From Hemileia vastatrix (lineage: Eukaryota > Basidiomycota > Pucciniomycetes > Pucciniales > Zaghouaniaceae), in assembly GCA_030280995.1 (NCBI GenBank), contig JASXTE010000002.1, positions 25,641,683 to 25,705,682 on the forward strand: a DNA stretch of 64,000 nt. Reading direction: 5' to 3'. A program made the position numbers and the translations under genes. Below are positions 10,007 to 20,900 of the stretch, one piece after another (the first letter of the stretch is position 1; each line of letters begins with the position of its first letter). Under the pieces are notes generated by a model, which worked only from the letters and a program-made list of their open reading frames with translations, did not search any database and was not told the DNA's origin.

Positions 10007-10510
10007 TGTAGGTAGACTCTTACAGTCGCTTTGGTGTAAGCAGAATCCAAAGGAGTTGGATAAACTGTAGAAAACCCTGTCCTTCTAAGTAAAATAAGGT
10101 TTGCTCAAATAACTTAGCTCTCTAGTCTACTTGAATTGATTGAAATATATGAAACTATGGTTTATAAACACTTATTGAGATTTAGAAATAGAAGCTGTTT
10201 AAAAAGAAATACTGATGACAACAATTAAGTTGTACCAGTGAAAGATCTGAAAAGATAGACTTTTATGTTTTATAAGATTTTATTTTTAATGAGATAAAAA
10301 TAAAAACAAGTCTCTGAGATGGAGAACTTTCTAACAATACCTTTATGTTGATGAAAATATAATTGTTGGGCTGTATTTCAAAAGTTTTATGAATAATATA
10401 AATGTTATAAGGGTGTTATAACTTTATTTAATTTTGTTTAGTAATGAAAAATATTAAGGTGGTTGTTAATTATTCCAAAAAGACTCTCAATATCGAAAAC
10501 TAAAGAGTGA
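10007..10510 (-). repeat. 5' LTR fragment of an EA-type element, inverted to the EA 3' LTR
   Basis: It aligns with the reverse complement of 9440-9984 over about 500 bp at roughly three quarters identity by eye. Similarity is lost near 10510. Together with the EA LTR it makes an inverted repeat with a 22-bp spacer holding the primer binding site. Confidence 0.65.
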
Positions 10511-10669
10511 AAAAAATCTAGAAGACTAAGATACTCTCCCTTCTATCTGGTTCTCCTACTCCAGACCTTTCCAACAATACCCTACATGCATAGGATCTAC
10601 AATAAACTATTGATATAACAAGCATAATAAATTCTAACCAAATTTTGCCACAATAGCCAAAATTTTCTG

Positions 10670-11000
10670 AAGTGACCAGACTTTTCACTGGTGATCAGAC
10701 TTTTCTACAGTGACCAAACTTTGCACTGGTGATCAGACTTTTCTACAGTGACCAAACTTTACCACAGTTCCCAGACTTTTCTGCAGTGACCAAACTTTGC
10801 ACTGGTGATCAGACTTTTCTACAGTGACCAAACTTTTCACTGGTTATCAGACTTTCACATTGTGAGAAAATTTGCCACAATGAGCTATTTTTCTATAATG
10901 AGCTTATTTTGCCATAATGAGCTAATTTGGCCAGAGTGAGATAAATTTTCCACAGTGAGTTAATTTTGTAACCATGACCAAACTTTTCCACAATGACAGA
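10670..11000 (+). repeat. Tandem array of a ~20-bp motif (CAGTGACCAAACTTTT-like)
   Basis: Units close to ACAGTGACCAAACTTT and GCACTGGTGATCAGACTTTT alternate, giving a higher-order period of about 38-39 bp. Degenerate copies continue to about 11000. CAGTG and CACTG in neighbouring units can pair. Confidence 0.75.
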
Positions 11001-11859
11001 AGTTTTCCAGTACACTTTGCTTTTTCACTGGAAAATCACCAGAGCAAACCAGAGTGCACCGGAGAACTGGAGCTCAGTGGCCATTCCATCAGCACACCAT
11101 GTCCACCAAAAATACTATAAGTCACTAACTCAAGTAAAACACTAAGAAAACAGTAAAATATGATAAAAAATCATAAAGACATAAAAGATAAAGAAAAATA
11201 TGGGCTATCCAATGATAAGAATTATTTTCCAAAATTCCAAATATCCAGCCTTATAATCCAGAAAATTTCTACTAATCTTCAAAAATTAACCTAAGTGGCA
11301 TACCCAGATGTGGAATGCCACAGCGGTGGATTCAAGTGTGTCTTCAGTAGGCACAGTTTCAATGCAAGAGGATGAGGAAGGCAATGATAGGTATATCCTT
11401 TATTAATCAAAGTCTTTTACAAAGGTAGAGTCTAGTTACTCACAGTCAAAACTGGAGCTATGTGCAGTTTCAAAGAACTTAAAGAAGTTTCAGTGTGTGA
11501 GAATTTGGGTTAAAGGGCGAGGAGGTGTGCTATGGGTTCTATGCATGATAACAGGTGGAAGAATGAATATTGCATAAGGGGTTATTTGGGGAAAGTGCTG
11601 TGGGGTAATTCTCTTCAGAAAACTTATCTAGTAATCCAATTTCTCTCTAGTCTCACTTATCTGTCCAGAATAGTCAGTCCTATCATCCCTTAATTTTAAT
11701 ATTCCTAACATAGTCAGTCTAAGTTAGTCTCACTTCTGTACTCAAAATAGTCAGTCCCACCTCAGGCTAGCTTTAGCACTAGTAGCAGTCGACCTTCTTA
11801 GGTCTTAACATTTTGACAGATATAAATGGTTCCCTACTTAAGAGAAATGAACCCCTCAG
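11001..11859. other. Unassigned repeat-rich stretch, possible LTR of the gag relic
   Basis: It holds a small GTGGCAT/ATGCCAC hairpin (about 11294-11320) and several AGTCAGTC-type repeats (11660-11760). It lies directly upstream of the gag relic, so it may be the remains of that element's LTR and leader. No second copy in the window confirms this. Confidence 0.3.
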
Positions 11860-11929
11860 GTAAACCTGAGGCAGAAATCCTCACTTCAATTCAAGATAAA
11901 ATGGAATGCAGCAAGAGATAAAGACCAGA

Positions 11930-12597
11930 CTCTTGGAACATCTACTGGAGGAACAGCTTTCATATCATGGCCCACAGAATCATAACTGGATGTCACCAAA
12001 GCTGATGCACTGGTACTTCCTATAACACCAGTTCCACTTGTTAAACACTTAAAGATTGCAGTCCCAGATACCTTTTATGGAAAGAAATACCCCCTTGTGG
12101 ATTAGTAAAGATCTCAAGTAAACCTTTTCGTCCTGCTCAACTGCCATCAGTTCCCAGATGAGCAATCAAAAATTGAACTCACACTCTCGTACCTTAAGGA
12201 TAAGGTGGCCCACTGGGAAAGGCTATAAACAAAGGAGCACCTTGTGAATGGACATTTAGAAACAGATTTCTGTCAGTTCATGGTGGCATTCAAATAAGCA
12301 TTTGGTGACCCCAATGTGGCCACAAACTTGGAGAATTCTCTCAACAAGTTACAACAGAAACACTCTTTTTCCAAGTATGTGTCAGAATTCTGGGGCAACA
12401 CTAGCTATATTACCACATGGGGAGAAGTTGCAGTTATGTTTCATTTTAGAAATGAGCTCTTTCAAAAAATTAGTAACACCCTAATCAGTCAACATTGTCC
12501 AGCCTTCCTCCCTGTGCTAATGGAACTGGCCATCCAAAATGATAACAAACTTTCACATCAGTTAATTGTTGGTTGGATTGGTGCTTTCCAGTGGCAC
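11930..12597 (+). pseudogene. Gag relic of another Ty3/gypsy element
   Basis: Fragments in more than one frame resemble the E4 gag capsid: a segment with D-T-F-Y-G-K near 12070, then F-G-D-P-N around 12300, and an open stretch to 12597 that parallels the E4 region after its own F-G-D-P-N. Stops and frameshifts break it. EC begins at 12598 and cuts it off. I found no continuation to the right of EC. Confidence 0.5.
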
Positions 12598-13683
12598 TGT
12601 AGAAAATCCTATAGTACTAGCTATAGGCCTTGAATAAGGGAGTTGGAGCAGAACTTAAGAGAAAAACCCCTGTCCCTTTGAGAAATACCAGGTGAGACTT
12701 ATTTGCTACATAAAATTAGAGACTGTTACTATACCCCTTCCAACACACTTCTTGACTGCTTAACAAGTCAAGACAGTAGCCAATATCAGACCACTGAGAA
12801 CCAAAGAACCAGAAACCAGAAACGCAGAAAGATTCACACCAGAAAAATAAAACAGTGTGCACTTGTTGCAAAGAAAACAGCAATAATACTTGATGCAGGT
12901 TGCAAAGGTACACCAGAGAAACCAGTTGCCAAAGTTGAGTTAAATGAAGAACTAACCTTGCAAAAAACACAGCCAACTGTTTCCAAAAAACAGTGAAAAC
13001 TGAGCAAGAAACAATGATATCACCTCTGGATGGTTGTATGATTATTAAACTTGCCCCAAAATGTTTTATTCAGTATGTACACTCAGACCATCATCTAAAA
13101 AATCAATGCACAGAAACAAATTTGGCACTTTTGGCAACCAAATTGAATAAAAACACTCTAGAAGCTCTCCCCAGCCTTCTAAAACTGAGGAATGCGGCCC
13201 GCCTATAAGTGGCCAGACCTCCCTGAAGCCAGAAAACCACCAAAAACCCCCAATCAAGCCCAAAATACTTGGAAAAATCAACCACGACAACTAAAACCCT
13301 TAAAACACAAAAGTAAGCTATGACAATTTTGTGACATATAATATAGTGCTAAGTTAGCTCTACTTAATGGCTCTAAGCACTTAACCCTAAGACTTAAAGT
13401 TAGCCTGTAAAACATTCAAAACAAAATTAAACAGCTATCTTTTAGAAATTAAAAATGAGCAAACGACCCCTTAAAATTTAGAATATGAAGAATGTCATCA
13501 ATACATAAAATAGAAAGAAGAACCAGTTCCATCCAATGATAGTACCCACATACCCATAGTCCCAATATTCACTGAATAAAACCAGAAAAATATCCAATAA
13601 TTATTTAACCATTGTCAATTTAGACATACCAAAAAAGCGCCAAACAGACCAACAAAGGCCTCTGCCAATTTTGAAAAACCAAA
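12598..13683 (-). repeat. EC 3' LTR (left copy)
   Basis: It matches 37555-38483 from its left edge to about 13508. The remaining ~180 bp lead to the polypurine tract at 13684-13693. The left edge is TGTAGA. It interrupts a gag relic. Confidence 0.7.
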
Positions 13684-13731
13684 TCCTCCCTCCAATTGAG
13701 AACTTCCACATTCTCCATCACTAAAACCACC

Positions 13732-14248
13732 ATGTTCACACATTTTTCAAAACCCATCTCTGAAATGGGTCCCTGTCAATACTGTATTGACCATTACCTC
13801 ATCTGCACCATAACACCACCAATCAATCTATACAGAAATGCTTTTGACTCCTGCTATTCCAGAAAGAGATCTTGCTCCAGACCTGTTCTATTATCATCTG
13901 CAACAAATTCACCTCCCCCTCAACCTGGTCTATCTTCCAGCAAATTCAAAAGATCTAGGCCTTCCATCTTGATACCCAGATTAATCAACAAGTTAAACCC
14001 TTCCAAAAAGAGTTCCAAAACCACCAAAATCACAAGATCTACCATACCTTCTCCTTCTGATGGTAAAACCAATGCTTCTCCCTACTGAAATTTAAGCTGA
14101 TGAATTTCCAGTTCATTCCCATCCAGACAGTAATGATGACAGTGTGGGAACCATTGAAACACCACCACCCAATCAATTGCCCACCATCAAGGAAAAATTC
14201 CAAAAACACTCTTCTCAACAAAAACATCTCATTCTAAACTCCTTCTAA
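13732..14248 (+). CDS. EC antisense gene C: Zn2Cys6-like protein with one ligand lost, two exons
   Basis: The exons are 13732-14062 and 14112-14248, with a 49-bp intron (GTAAAA...CTGAT...CCAG). The phase-1 splice is in frame and gives about 155 residues. Cysteines at 15, 18 and 25 form the first CX2CX6C. In the second half Cys41 and Cys48 are present, but the expected first Cys is Phe38 after a 12-residue linker. A basic Ser/Pro/Lys-rich tail follows. Position, strand, intron phase and upstream sequence match gene A of EA. It starts about 40 bp inside the EC polypurine tract. The reading frame has survived in an otherwise ruined element. The lost ligand suggests it no longer folds as a full cluster. 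Confidence 0.62.
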
Positions 14249-14410
14249 TCCACTCCTGCCAAAGATTCACAGGAAATTGAGAAAAGAACACACCTCATCC
14301 ACCAGTTCAAGACTTATGCTGAACACTTTGTTTCATCTCTTGATTCTCTACTGTAATTGATTCTTGCCTGAAATTCTTGACTTAGAAATAATTTAATTCA
14401 AAAAAACTCT

Positions 14411-14840
14411 TCAGTTTAAAGTCTTCAGGGACTCATCCTCAGATTTATGTCTTGGGGGACTAAAAGCCCTCATTTTATAGTCTAGGGGGACTCAAAAACC
14501 CTAAGTTTATAGTCTTGGGGGACTCAAAACCTAAATCATAAAGACAGAATCAGAGATCAAACCATTAAAGACCAAAGAAAATAATCTAAAATTCTGGGGT
14601 AACTGTTCTACAGAGAAGCCAGCTCATCAGTTACCCCCACACTTTCCCTAACTAAATTCAGAGACTCCCCCTTTGGATGACCTCTTCCAGAATTACACCA
14701 ACACCACATTATCAGTTTATAGTCTTAAGGACTCAACCATCAAAACATCCTCATTTTATAGTCTTGAGGGACTCCCCCATTTTTCAGTTTAAAGTCTTGA
14801 TGGATTTACCACATTTTTCAGTTTAAAGTCTTGACGGATT
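14411..14840 (-). repeat. EC array of the CAGTTTAAAGTC-GGACT motif
   Basis: About eight copies of a motif of the form CAGTTTAWAGTCTT-N-GGGACT lie between 14411 and 14840. AGTC and GACT pair around a six-base loop. This is the reverse complement of the EA array, so the orientation relative to each element is the same. Confidence 0.7.
14596..14637 (-). other. Conserved stem-loop I (EC copy 1)
   Basis: GGGGTAACTG and CAGTTACCCC form a perfect 10-bp stem around a 22-base loop. It is the most divergent of three EC copies; the loop has AGAAGCCAGC where the others have AGCAGCCAGC. Confidence 0.7.
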
Positions 14841-14995
14841 TTCACACTTTTCATAAAACAGAAAGAGCCATTTCCATTCAAAATACTCTGAAACCACCCT
14901 ACTGAACTTCCACTTTCTCCTCATCATCTACACATCACTGATAAAACCTTTTTCTTTTATCTCTTTTCTCTTCATTGTTTTCTCATCACAAATCA

Positions 14996-16490
14996 TGGCT
15001 GGATTTCCAGATTTTGACCCATCAGACCTTCCTTGTCTCTCTGCTCTCAAGGGCTATGCTTGAAAACAGTGTATCCACATGTGCAGATTTTGAACCTTCA
15101 CTCTTCCAACTCCTGAAGCCAAACTCTATAACAGTGCCTGAGTTACTTGCAACTCCAAAAAGAAAAAATGAGACAGAAACCCCAATTATCCTATACCATC
15201 ACCTTCACCTTCACACAAAAACACCTCTAGATCTCCTACAAGGTCCCTAGAATTAGTTCCTGCTTCCTCTTCTCGATCTTCAGCTTTATCCAGAAGATCA
15301 TGCTGCTCTGTCCCCAGAACTCTCTCTAAAAGACCTGCTTTATCATCCCAAAAAACATCCTTTATCTCAGAAAATTCAGCTAAAACAGCTTCAAAATAAG
15401 CTCCCAGGCTTCTAGACTGCATCCAGGTTGCCCGCTAACCTCACTAGGAAGCAGGAATTAGGCTCAAAACTTCCAAATTCAACCAGAAAACAGCCAAAAT
15501 CCACCAGTAAACAACAACAAATCCACATAACAACCTCCTAGAGCTCCCAGAGCAATGCACACAACAATTTTTTCATCAAAAATTACCAAATACTCTAAAA
15601 GTTCTAGAAGACCTGCAAAAGGACCTCAAGAAGGCACCAGAACACCAAACACTTCCCCCAAACAAAATTCTCCCTCTCAATCAATAAGATTTAACTACAC
15701 CTCTTCTCTAACAGCCAATTACTCTTCTGAAAGTTCCATTTCTTCGAGATCTTCATCCAGAAGATCCCAAGCAGCTTCAGGTCACCTTCTCCTGGTCCAA
15801 CCTACAACAACCCTGGTACTTCACCACCATTGTCCAACCCAACTGGGCCAATCAATAATATCCACAACAACAACAGCAGCCCTGCTGCTCCAACCAGGCA
15901 ACAGGAATGCCCTCCTTCTAGTCCATATTCACAACACCATTTAGAGAATGATCATGAGAATCCATACCTCCATCTGGTTAATCCTCCTACAACATGCATT
16001 CAGAATTCTTCAACATCCCAAATCCCTGCCGCTTAAAAATTTTAAGAGCTCCCAATCTGTAAGTACCAAGTTAATATATCCAATTTCTTTAGCCAAAAAC
16101 AATTACTGGTCCCATTTCTTCTGTTTAGTTGCAAAACTTCCTCCTGAAACTGAAATTAGGATTGTCCAACCTCTAGTAACTAATTTAAAGCTCAATTAAG
16201 CCAACATGAAACAATGCCTAAGCATGATGTGTTATAACATGCTTAAGGCCTTTTCTCTTTATGGTTGTTTGAATGAATTTGAAAAGAATCTGCAGAAACA
16301 GTTACTTGAAGACCACTTGAAGATGTCTAGAATAATCAAGCACACCTTCCAACACCCTATCCCCGCTTCATCCACTTCTTCCCAAAAATTACCTTCTAAT
16401 CCAGTCACTGAACATTACAACCCATATACTCTTTCTAGCCATCTACATTACAAAGAGCACAGTTCTTCCTCCAATCCTAAAAAAAAGTAA
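14996..16490 (+). pseudogene. Possible decayed second antisense gene of EC
   Basis: An ATG at 14996 opens a short frame ending in TGA. Downstream, broken frames encode Ser/Pro/Arg-rich peptides (15190-15430 and 15555-15944), and a last frame (16206-16490) has a helical stretch and a Lys-rich end. Position and strand match the second antisense gene B1 of EB. No clear cysteine cluster remains and the exon structure is not recoverable by eye, so this is tentative. Confidence 0.3.
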
Positions 16491-16559
16491 AAATTCCACC
16501 ATAATCCAGACCAACCACTGGGGGCTTCTTCTTCCAGACATTAAAATAAAAAGAAAGAA

Positions 16560-17460
16560 ATTAATAAGTCACTAAATAGAGAGAACAATTATACTTAAAA
16601 GATATATATATATAAATTTGTTTTATTTTTATTTTTGTTTTTATTTTATTCTTATTTATTGTTATTTTTTGATTTTTTTATTTATTTAAGCTACTAACAT
16701 ACTAAAAAAAACTTTAAAATAATTAAACAAAATTACCCAAAAAATATGAGAGCTGAGAAATTAAAATTAAATGAATAATAATAAAATGAGATAAATAAAA
16801 ATTTAAAATGGTATTTCCCAGCCAATTGATGAGCTGATCCCCTGATACCTTTCCCACATCCAAGTGCACCTTGATTTGTATACACCTTTAAATAATTTTT
16901 AAATAAATTGAGATGAAATAAATTTATAAAAATAATATCAATGAAGAAAATATGAAATAAATAGAAATCAATGAAAATAATAAAAAAATGAGATAGAGAT
17001 AAAAAAAAGAAAATAGCATTGCCCGGCCAATTGATGAGCCTTTCCCCACCAATGCTTGCCCACATCCAGGTGAACCTGATGTGGTGACACCACATAATAT
17101 AATTTTTGATTTTTCAGCTTTTATATACTAATAACCCCTATAAAAAATTAGAAGAAAAAAATAAAAAAAATAAAATAATCTAAAACATCTACATAATCCA
17201 ACCATAGACAAAAAAATTAAAGAAAAGAAAAAGAAAATGTCCAGCTCTATATAAAGTCCAGTACAAGGAAATTATCACTGGGTGGGCTCCCTCAAATAAG
17301 TAAAAATGATAGGAGACCACCAGTGATCCCCCACCAACCAAATATACCAAATAAGCTGTCCCAAGCCAGTTTAGAGTCATAGTGGACTTGAAACCTTAAT
17401 AACAAAAACCAGAACTAGGATTTAACTAGGACAAAAAAATTACTTAAAAAATAAATTATG
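16560..17460 (-). other. EC structured 3' noncoding region: stem-loops II and III, motif copy
   Basis: Stem-loop III occurs at 17060-17084 (CCACATC/GATGTGG with an inner AGGT/ACCT) and, degraded, at about 16852-16878. Stem-loop II (ATCACTGG/CCAGTGAT) spans about 17273-17326, and a motif copy lies near 17368. The order matches EA. AT-rich filler with no gene separates them. Confidence 0.55.
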
Positions 17461-17763
17461 GGGTAACTGTTCTGCAGAGCAGCCAGCTCATCAGTTACCC
17501 CCATACTTGCCAAAATAAAATCTAGAAGCCCACCCCTGAGTACCTTCTAACAAAAATACAAAATCAAACACAATAAACCAAAAACAATAAGGGTGAAGAG
17601 TCTGGTACTTAAAAACTAAAAGAATTTCCAGTTTAAAGTCATAGAGGACTAAAACCTGTGAAGAAAAAAACAATATTAGAGTTCAACCATATTAAGAGAA
17701 GGTGTTGGAAACAAACAATCTGGGGTAACTGTTCTACAGAGCAGCCAGCCCATCAGTTACCCC
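17460..17763 (-). other. Stem-loop I, EC copies 2 and 3
   Basis: The two copies are 17460-17501 and 17722-17763, each with the 10-bp GGGGTAACTG/CAGTTACCCC stem. The flank (CTTGCCAAAATAAAATCTAG) is shared, so this is a local duplication with a period of about 262 bp. A motif copy at about 17631 lies between them. Confidence 0.7.
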
Positions 17764-17980
17764 CACACTTGCCAAAATAAAATCTAGAAGCCCCACCCAT
17801 GGATACCTTCTAAAAAAAAGATTCCAACAAAAAAAATGCACAGCATCACCAAAATCCAAAATTAAAGAAAAGTCCATAGTTTATCTTCATTGCGGGGTCA
17901 ATATTCTTCACTTATAGTGGCTCTTGGGAAAAATTTCTTCACCTGATCAGCAAACACTCTCTTCTTTAAGACTGAGCCAT

Positions 17981-18485
17981 CTAACTCCTACAAAACATAA
18001 GAACCTCCAGAAAACTGATATCTGACTCTATAAGGTACATTCCATCTTTCAAAAAAAAATTTCCCCACTGACTATCCAAACATCTATTATACACCAAAAC
18101 CACACAACCAGGTTTCAAGGGATTTCTAAGTCTATGAGCTAAATTCTTGTCCCAGTAATTGACTGATTGATTTCTTATCTTCATCATTCTGGAGTATGCC
18201 TTCTCTTGACATTCCTCTCTACATTTTAACTGTTTCACCCTGGCATAGAGCAAATCTTCTGTTGAGCATAAATCATCCCTATTTGTTCCAAGATAAGAGA
18301 CAGCTTTCAAATCCACTGGTAAAATAGATTTCTGCCCAAAAATTATTTCATAAGTTGAATAGCCAGTTGTCCTTTTCACAGTGACCCTATCAGCAAATAA
18401 CACCAAGGGTAAACAATGCCTCCACTTTTTAGAAATATCTCCACACCTCTTCACCAAAAAATTCTTGATAACTTGTTGGCCTCTT
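17981..18485 (-). pseudogene. EC integrase C-terminal part
   Basis: This frame covers the end of the integrase core and the C-terminal domain and aligns with the EB stretch at 29260-29700 (A-D-R-V-T-V-K-R-T-T-G, then R-L-R-N/K-P-L). It is out of frame with the upstream integrase segment by one base near 18490, and a TAA interrupts the segment just after the expected third catalytic position. The G-P-Y module seen in EB is damaged. No chromodomain follows. Confidence 0.7.
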
Positions 18486-18489
18486 TAAA

Positions 18490-19188
18490 TCATTCCTTCA
18501 GCTTCAGGATAATAAGGTGTATCCATCTGACTCTAGAACCAATACTTGCCACAGATTGTTTGAATTCAGCTCCAAATTCTGGCCCACCATCGACAGTCAC
18601 CAACTTCATCAACCCATACCTAAACACCCATTCCTTTTTCAAAAATTCTCCCACATTTTTGGAAGTCAAATTAAGAAGAGGCATTGCCTCAACACAACCA
18701 GACAAATGATCCCTAGAAACAATCAAGTATTTATACCTGCCCTCTTTAATATGGAAAGCATTCAGACTTATTCTTCCAAACACAGTTGTTTCACCAGTAG
18801 CATGGCCAACCTCTTTAAGTTTGAAGTGAATTATTCTTTGACATTCTTCACAAGATTGAAACCAACCATGTACAGCCAACTTTATAACTGGCCACCAAAA
18901 TATATCTGCTACTTTCCTATAAGTCTCTTCAAAGCCTCTATGACCAAGGTCTTCATGCAAAGACTTGAAAACCAACTCTTGACCTTTCTTCTGAGTCACC
19001 ACCACTTGAAGAGTTGGATGTCTCCTCCTCATCAACCTCCTTCCTGAAACATATAATCCAGGACTTTTCCTCTTGATTGCCACCCAAGTATCATCATCAC
19101 AAATATCTGGCCTCTCCAAGGTTAACAGATATTCAACCATATTAAAATAAAACCCAGTCTGAACCCAGGTCACATATTCAAAATCCAA
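18490..19188 (-). pseudogene. EC integrase, zinc-binding domain and core
   Basis: The frame holds the HHCC-type domain (H-E-D-L-G-H, then C-E-E-C) and most of the catalytic core. The first catalytic Asp is replaced by Asn (S-L-N-A-F-H where EB has S-L-D-A-V-H). The second Asp is kept in V-D-G-G-P-E-F. A frameshift ends the frame before the catalytic Glu. The enzyme would be inactive. Confidence 0.75.
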
Positions 19189-19269
19189 CTAAAAAACATA
19201 CAAGGGTACAGCCCTATCATCAAAATCATCAGTGGACACATGATCAACACAACCAGCCCATCTAGGATA

Positions 19270-20004
19270 CTAATCCCTAAATTTTGGTACATCCTTTTTA
19301 TTAAACTGAATCTTAAGAGAATCCAGTTCACCAACAAAAACACCATTCTCCAATTTTAAGCCATCCCAAAAAACAGCCCCATCTTCATCAACAAAAAAAT
19401 ACTGATCACCAGAAACAATATCAGAACAAGCCAGTTTAACCTCTTGGTGGAGGAGAGAACAATCATCCATTTCAGCCTCATGGGGGAGGAGAGAAAAATC
19501 TTCAGCACCCTTTGTGCTGGCTCTAACCACTGGGACATCTTCATCAAATTCTTCAGAATCTGAATCTTCATCTGTGGGTTGTCTCCTTGATAATCTATCA
19601 GGCATTGTAAAAGTTTTTCCAGGTTTGTGTACCAGGTCAAAAGAAAAATTCTGAATGAATGCCACTCACCTAGTCATTGGAGAATTTGGAAGACTTGGTG
19701 TATTGATCATTTGAACCAGAGATTTTGCATCCACCTGCAGCTCGAAATTCTTCCCCCACAAAACAGTTTATAGCTTCTTCAAAATTTTTTCCACACCACA
19801 CAATTCAAACTTTGGTTGAGAATATTTAGATTCCACCTCATTAAATACCACAGACTCATACTTTATTGGCCTGAACCTCCCAGTTTTATCTTCCTGAGAC
19901 AGCACAGCACCAGTGGCAATATAACTTGAGTCCACTGCCAGATAAATTTTTCTAGCTCCCACTCCATAATCTAACTTATGAAGAATAATATCCTCATGTA
20001 CCAC
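19270..20004 (-). pseudogene. EC RNase H and connection region
   Basis: Two segments in different frames (20004-19768 and 19665-19270) align with the EB RNase H. The first has the V-D-S-S-Y motif and the S-Q-P-K-F-E-L helix. The second starts at the D-L-V-H-K-P-G-K motif and continues into an acidic linker before integrase. Stops separate them. Confidence 0.72.
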
Positions 20005-20144
20005 CTTCTTCTACTTCTGAAAATCCTCTTCAAACCCTTCAGTTCATACCCACTCTGTGTCTTTCATGGTCAGCTTCCTCAAAGGTGAAGCCAAAAAGAA
20101 AAATGGTTAATAAAAATTCTGATGTACACACAAACCCCTAAAAA

Positions 20145-20738
20145 TCAACTGACTTCAGTAGTATTTTTAGGCCTTTGCCATGACTTAGTTTTATTAACTT
20201 TCTTCTTTGCCATAATTATTCCCTCCTTACATACAACATGACCCAGAATTTCCAGAGCTGGAACACAACAAAAAAAATTTGACCAAGAAATGGTCAAACT
20301 AGCCTCTTCAATCCTAAACAATACACTCTCTAAAGTAATTGCATATTCCCAAACAAATCTCCTTATACCAGGTTTCTCCTTCAGCACAGAATTCCCATAA
20401 TCAGTGGATGGTCCTTTTATTCCACCATCATCAATAAAAATACCAGCATGAGTAGGAACCTCATCCTGTAAAATCCATGCCATTTCTACTTGATATACTG
20501 CTACTGAATTTTTATCTCCTTGAGGCAACCTAGTTAGCTGAAATATCCACATAGGAGTCTCAAGCATTGTAAGTGGCCCTGAATCAGTGTGTAGTTCCCT
20601 TTTATTATAACCACACAGAATAACTCCCAAACCATAACACACCCTACCAGCAAAAGATTCCACAAAGTCCTCTTTACTTGGCAGCAACCCCAAATCCTTG
20701 ATTGTGACTCTATTCAAGGCCCTAAGATCATGCACCAC
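20145..20738 (-). pseudogene. EC reverse transcriptase core
   Basis: It aligns with EB RT from V-H-D-L-R through the fingers and palm. The active site is F-I-D-D at 20427-20438, so the two catalytic Asp are intact. L-P-Q-G-D-K-N-S replaces the usual L-P-F-G. A stop at 20145 and a further break toward RNase H disable it. The frame upstream (to about 20900) is RT N-terminal sequence ending in a TGA just after the preceding ORF. Confidence 0.75.
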
Positions 20739-20900
20739 CCTCAGGTTCCCATTCTGCTTCTTTACACAGTAGACTGGACTTGAGTAACTAGATGTTGACT
20801 GTTTGTATAAACCAGTCCTGAATCTTTCCTTAAAAATCTCTAAAAAATCATCTCTAATAGCAGCTGGAATTGGAATAGGTTTGATTTTCCAAGGTTCATT

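Noticed and set aside
12716..12976. Short ORFs within the EC LTRs (also 13066-13290 and 38022-38261)
   Set aside because: They lie in LTR sequence duplicated at both ends of EC; no domain or start context supports them.
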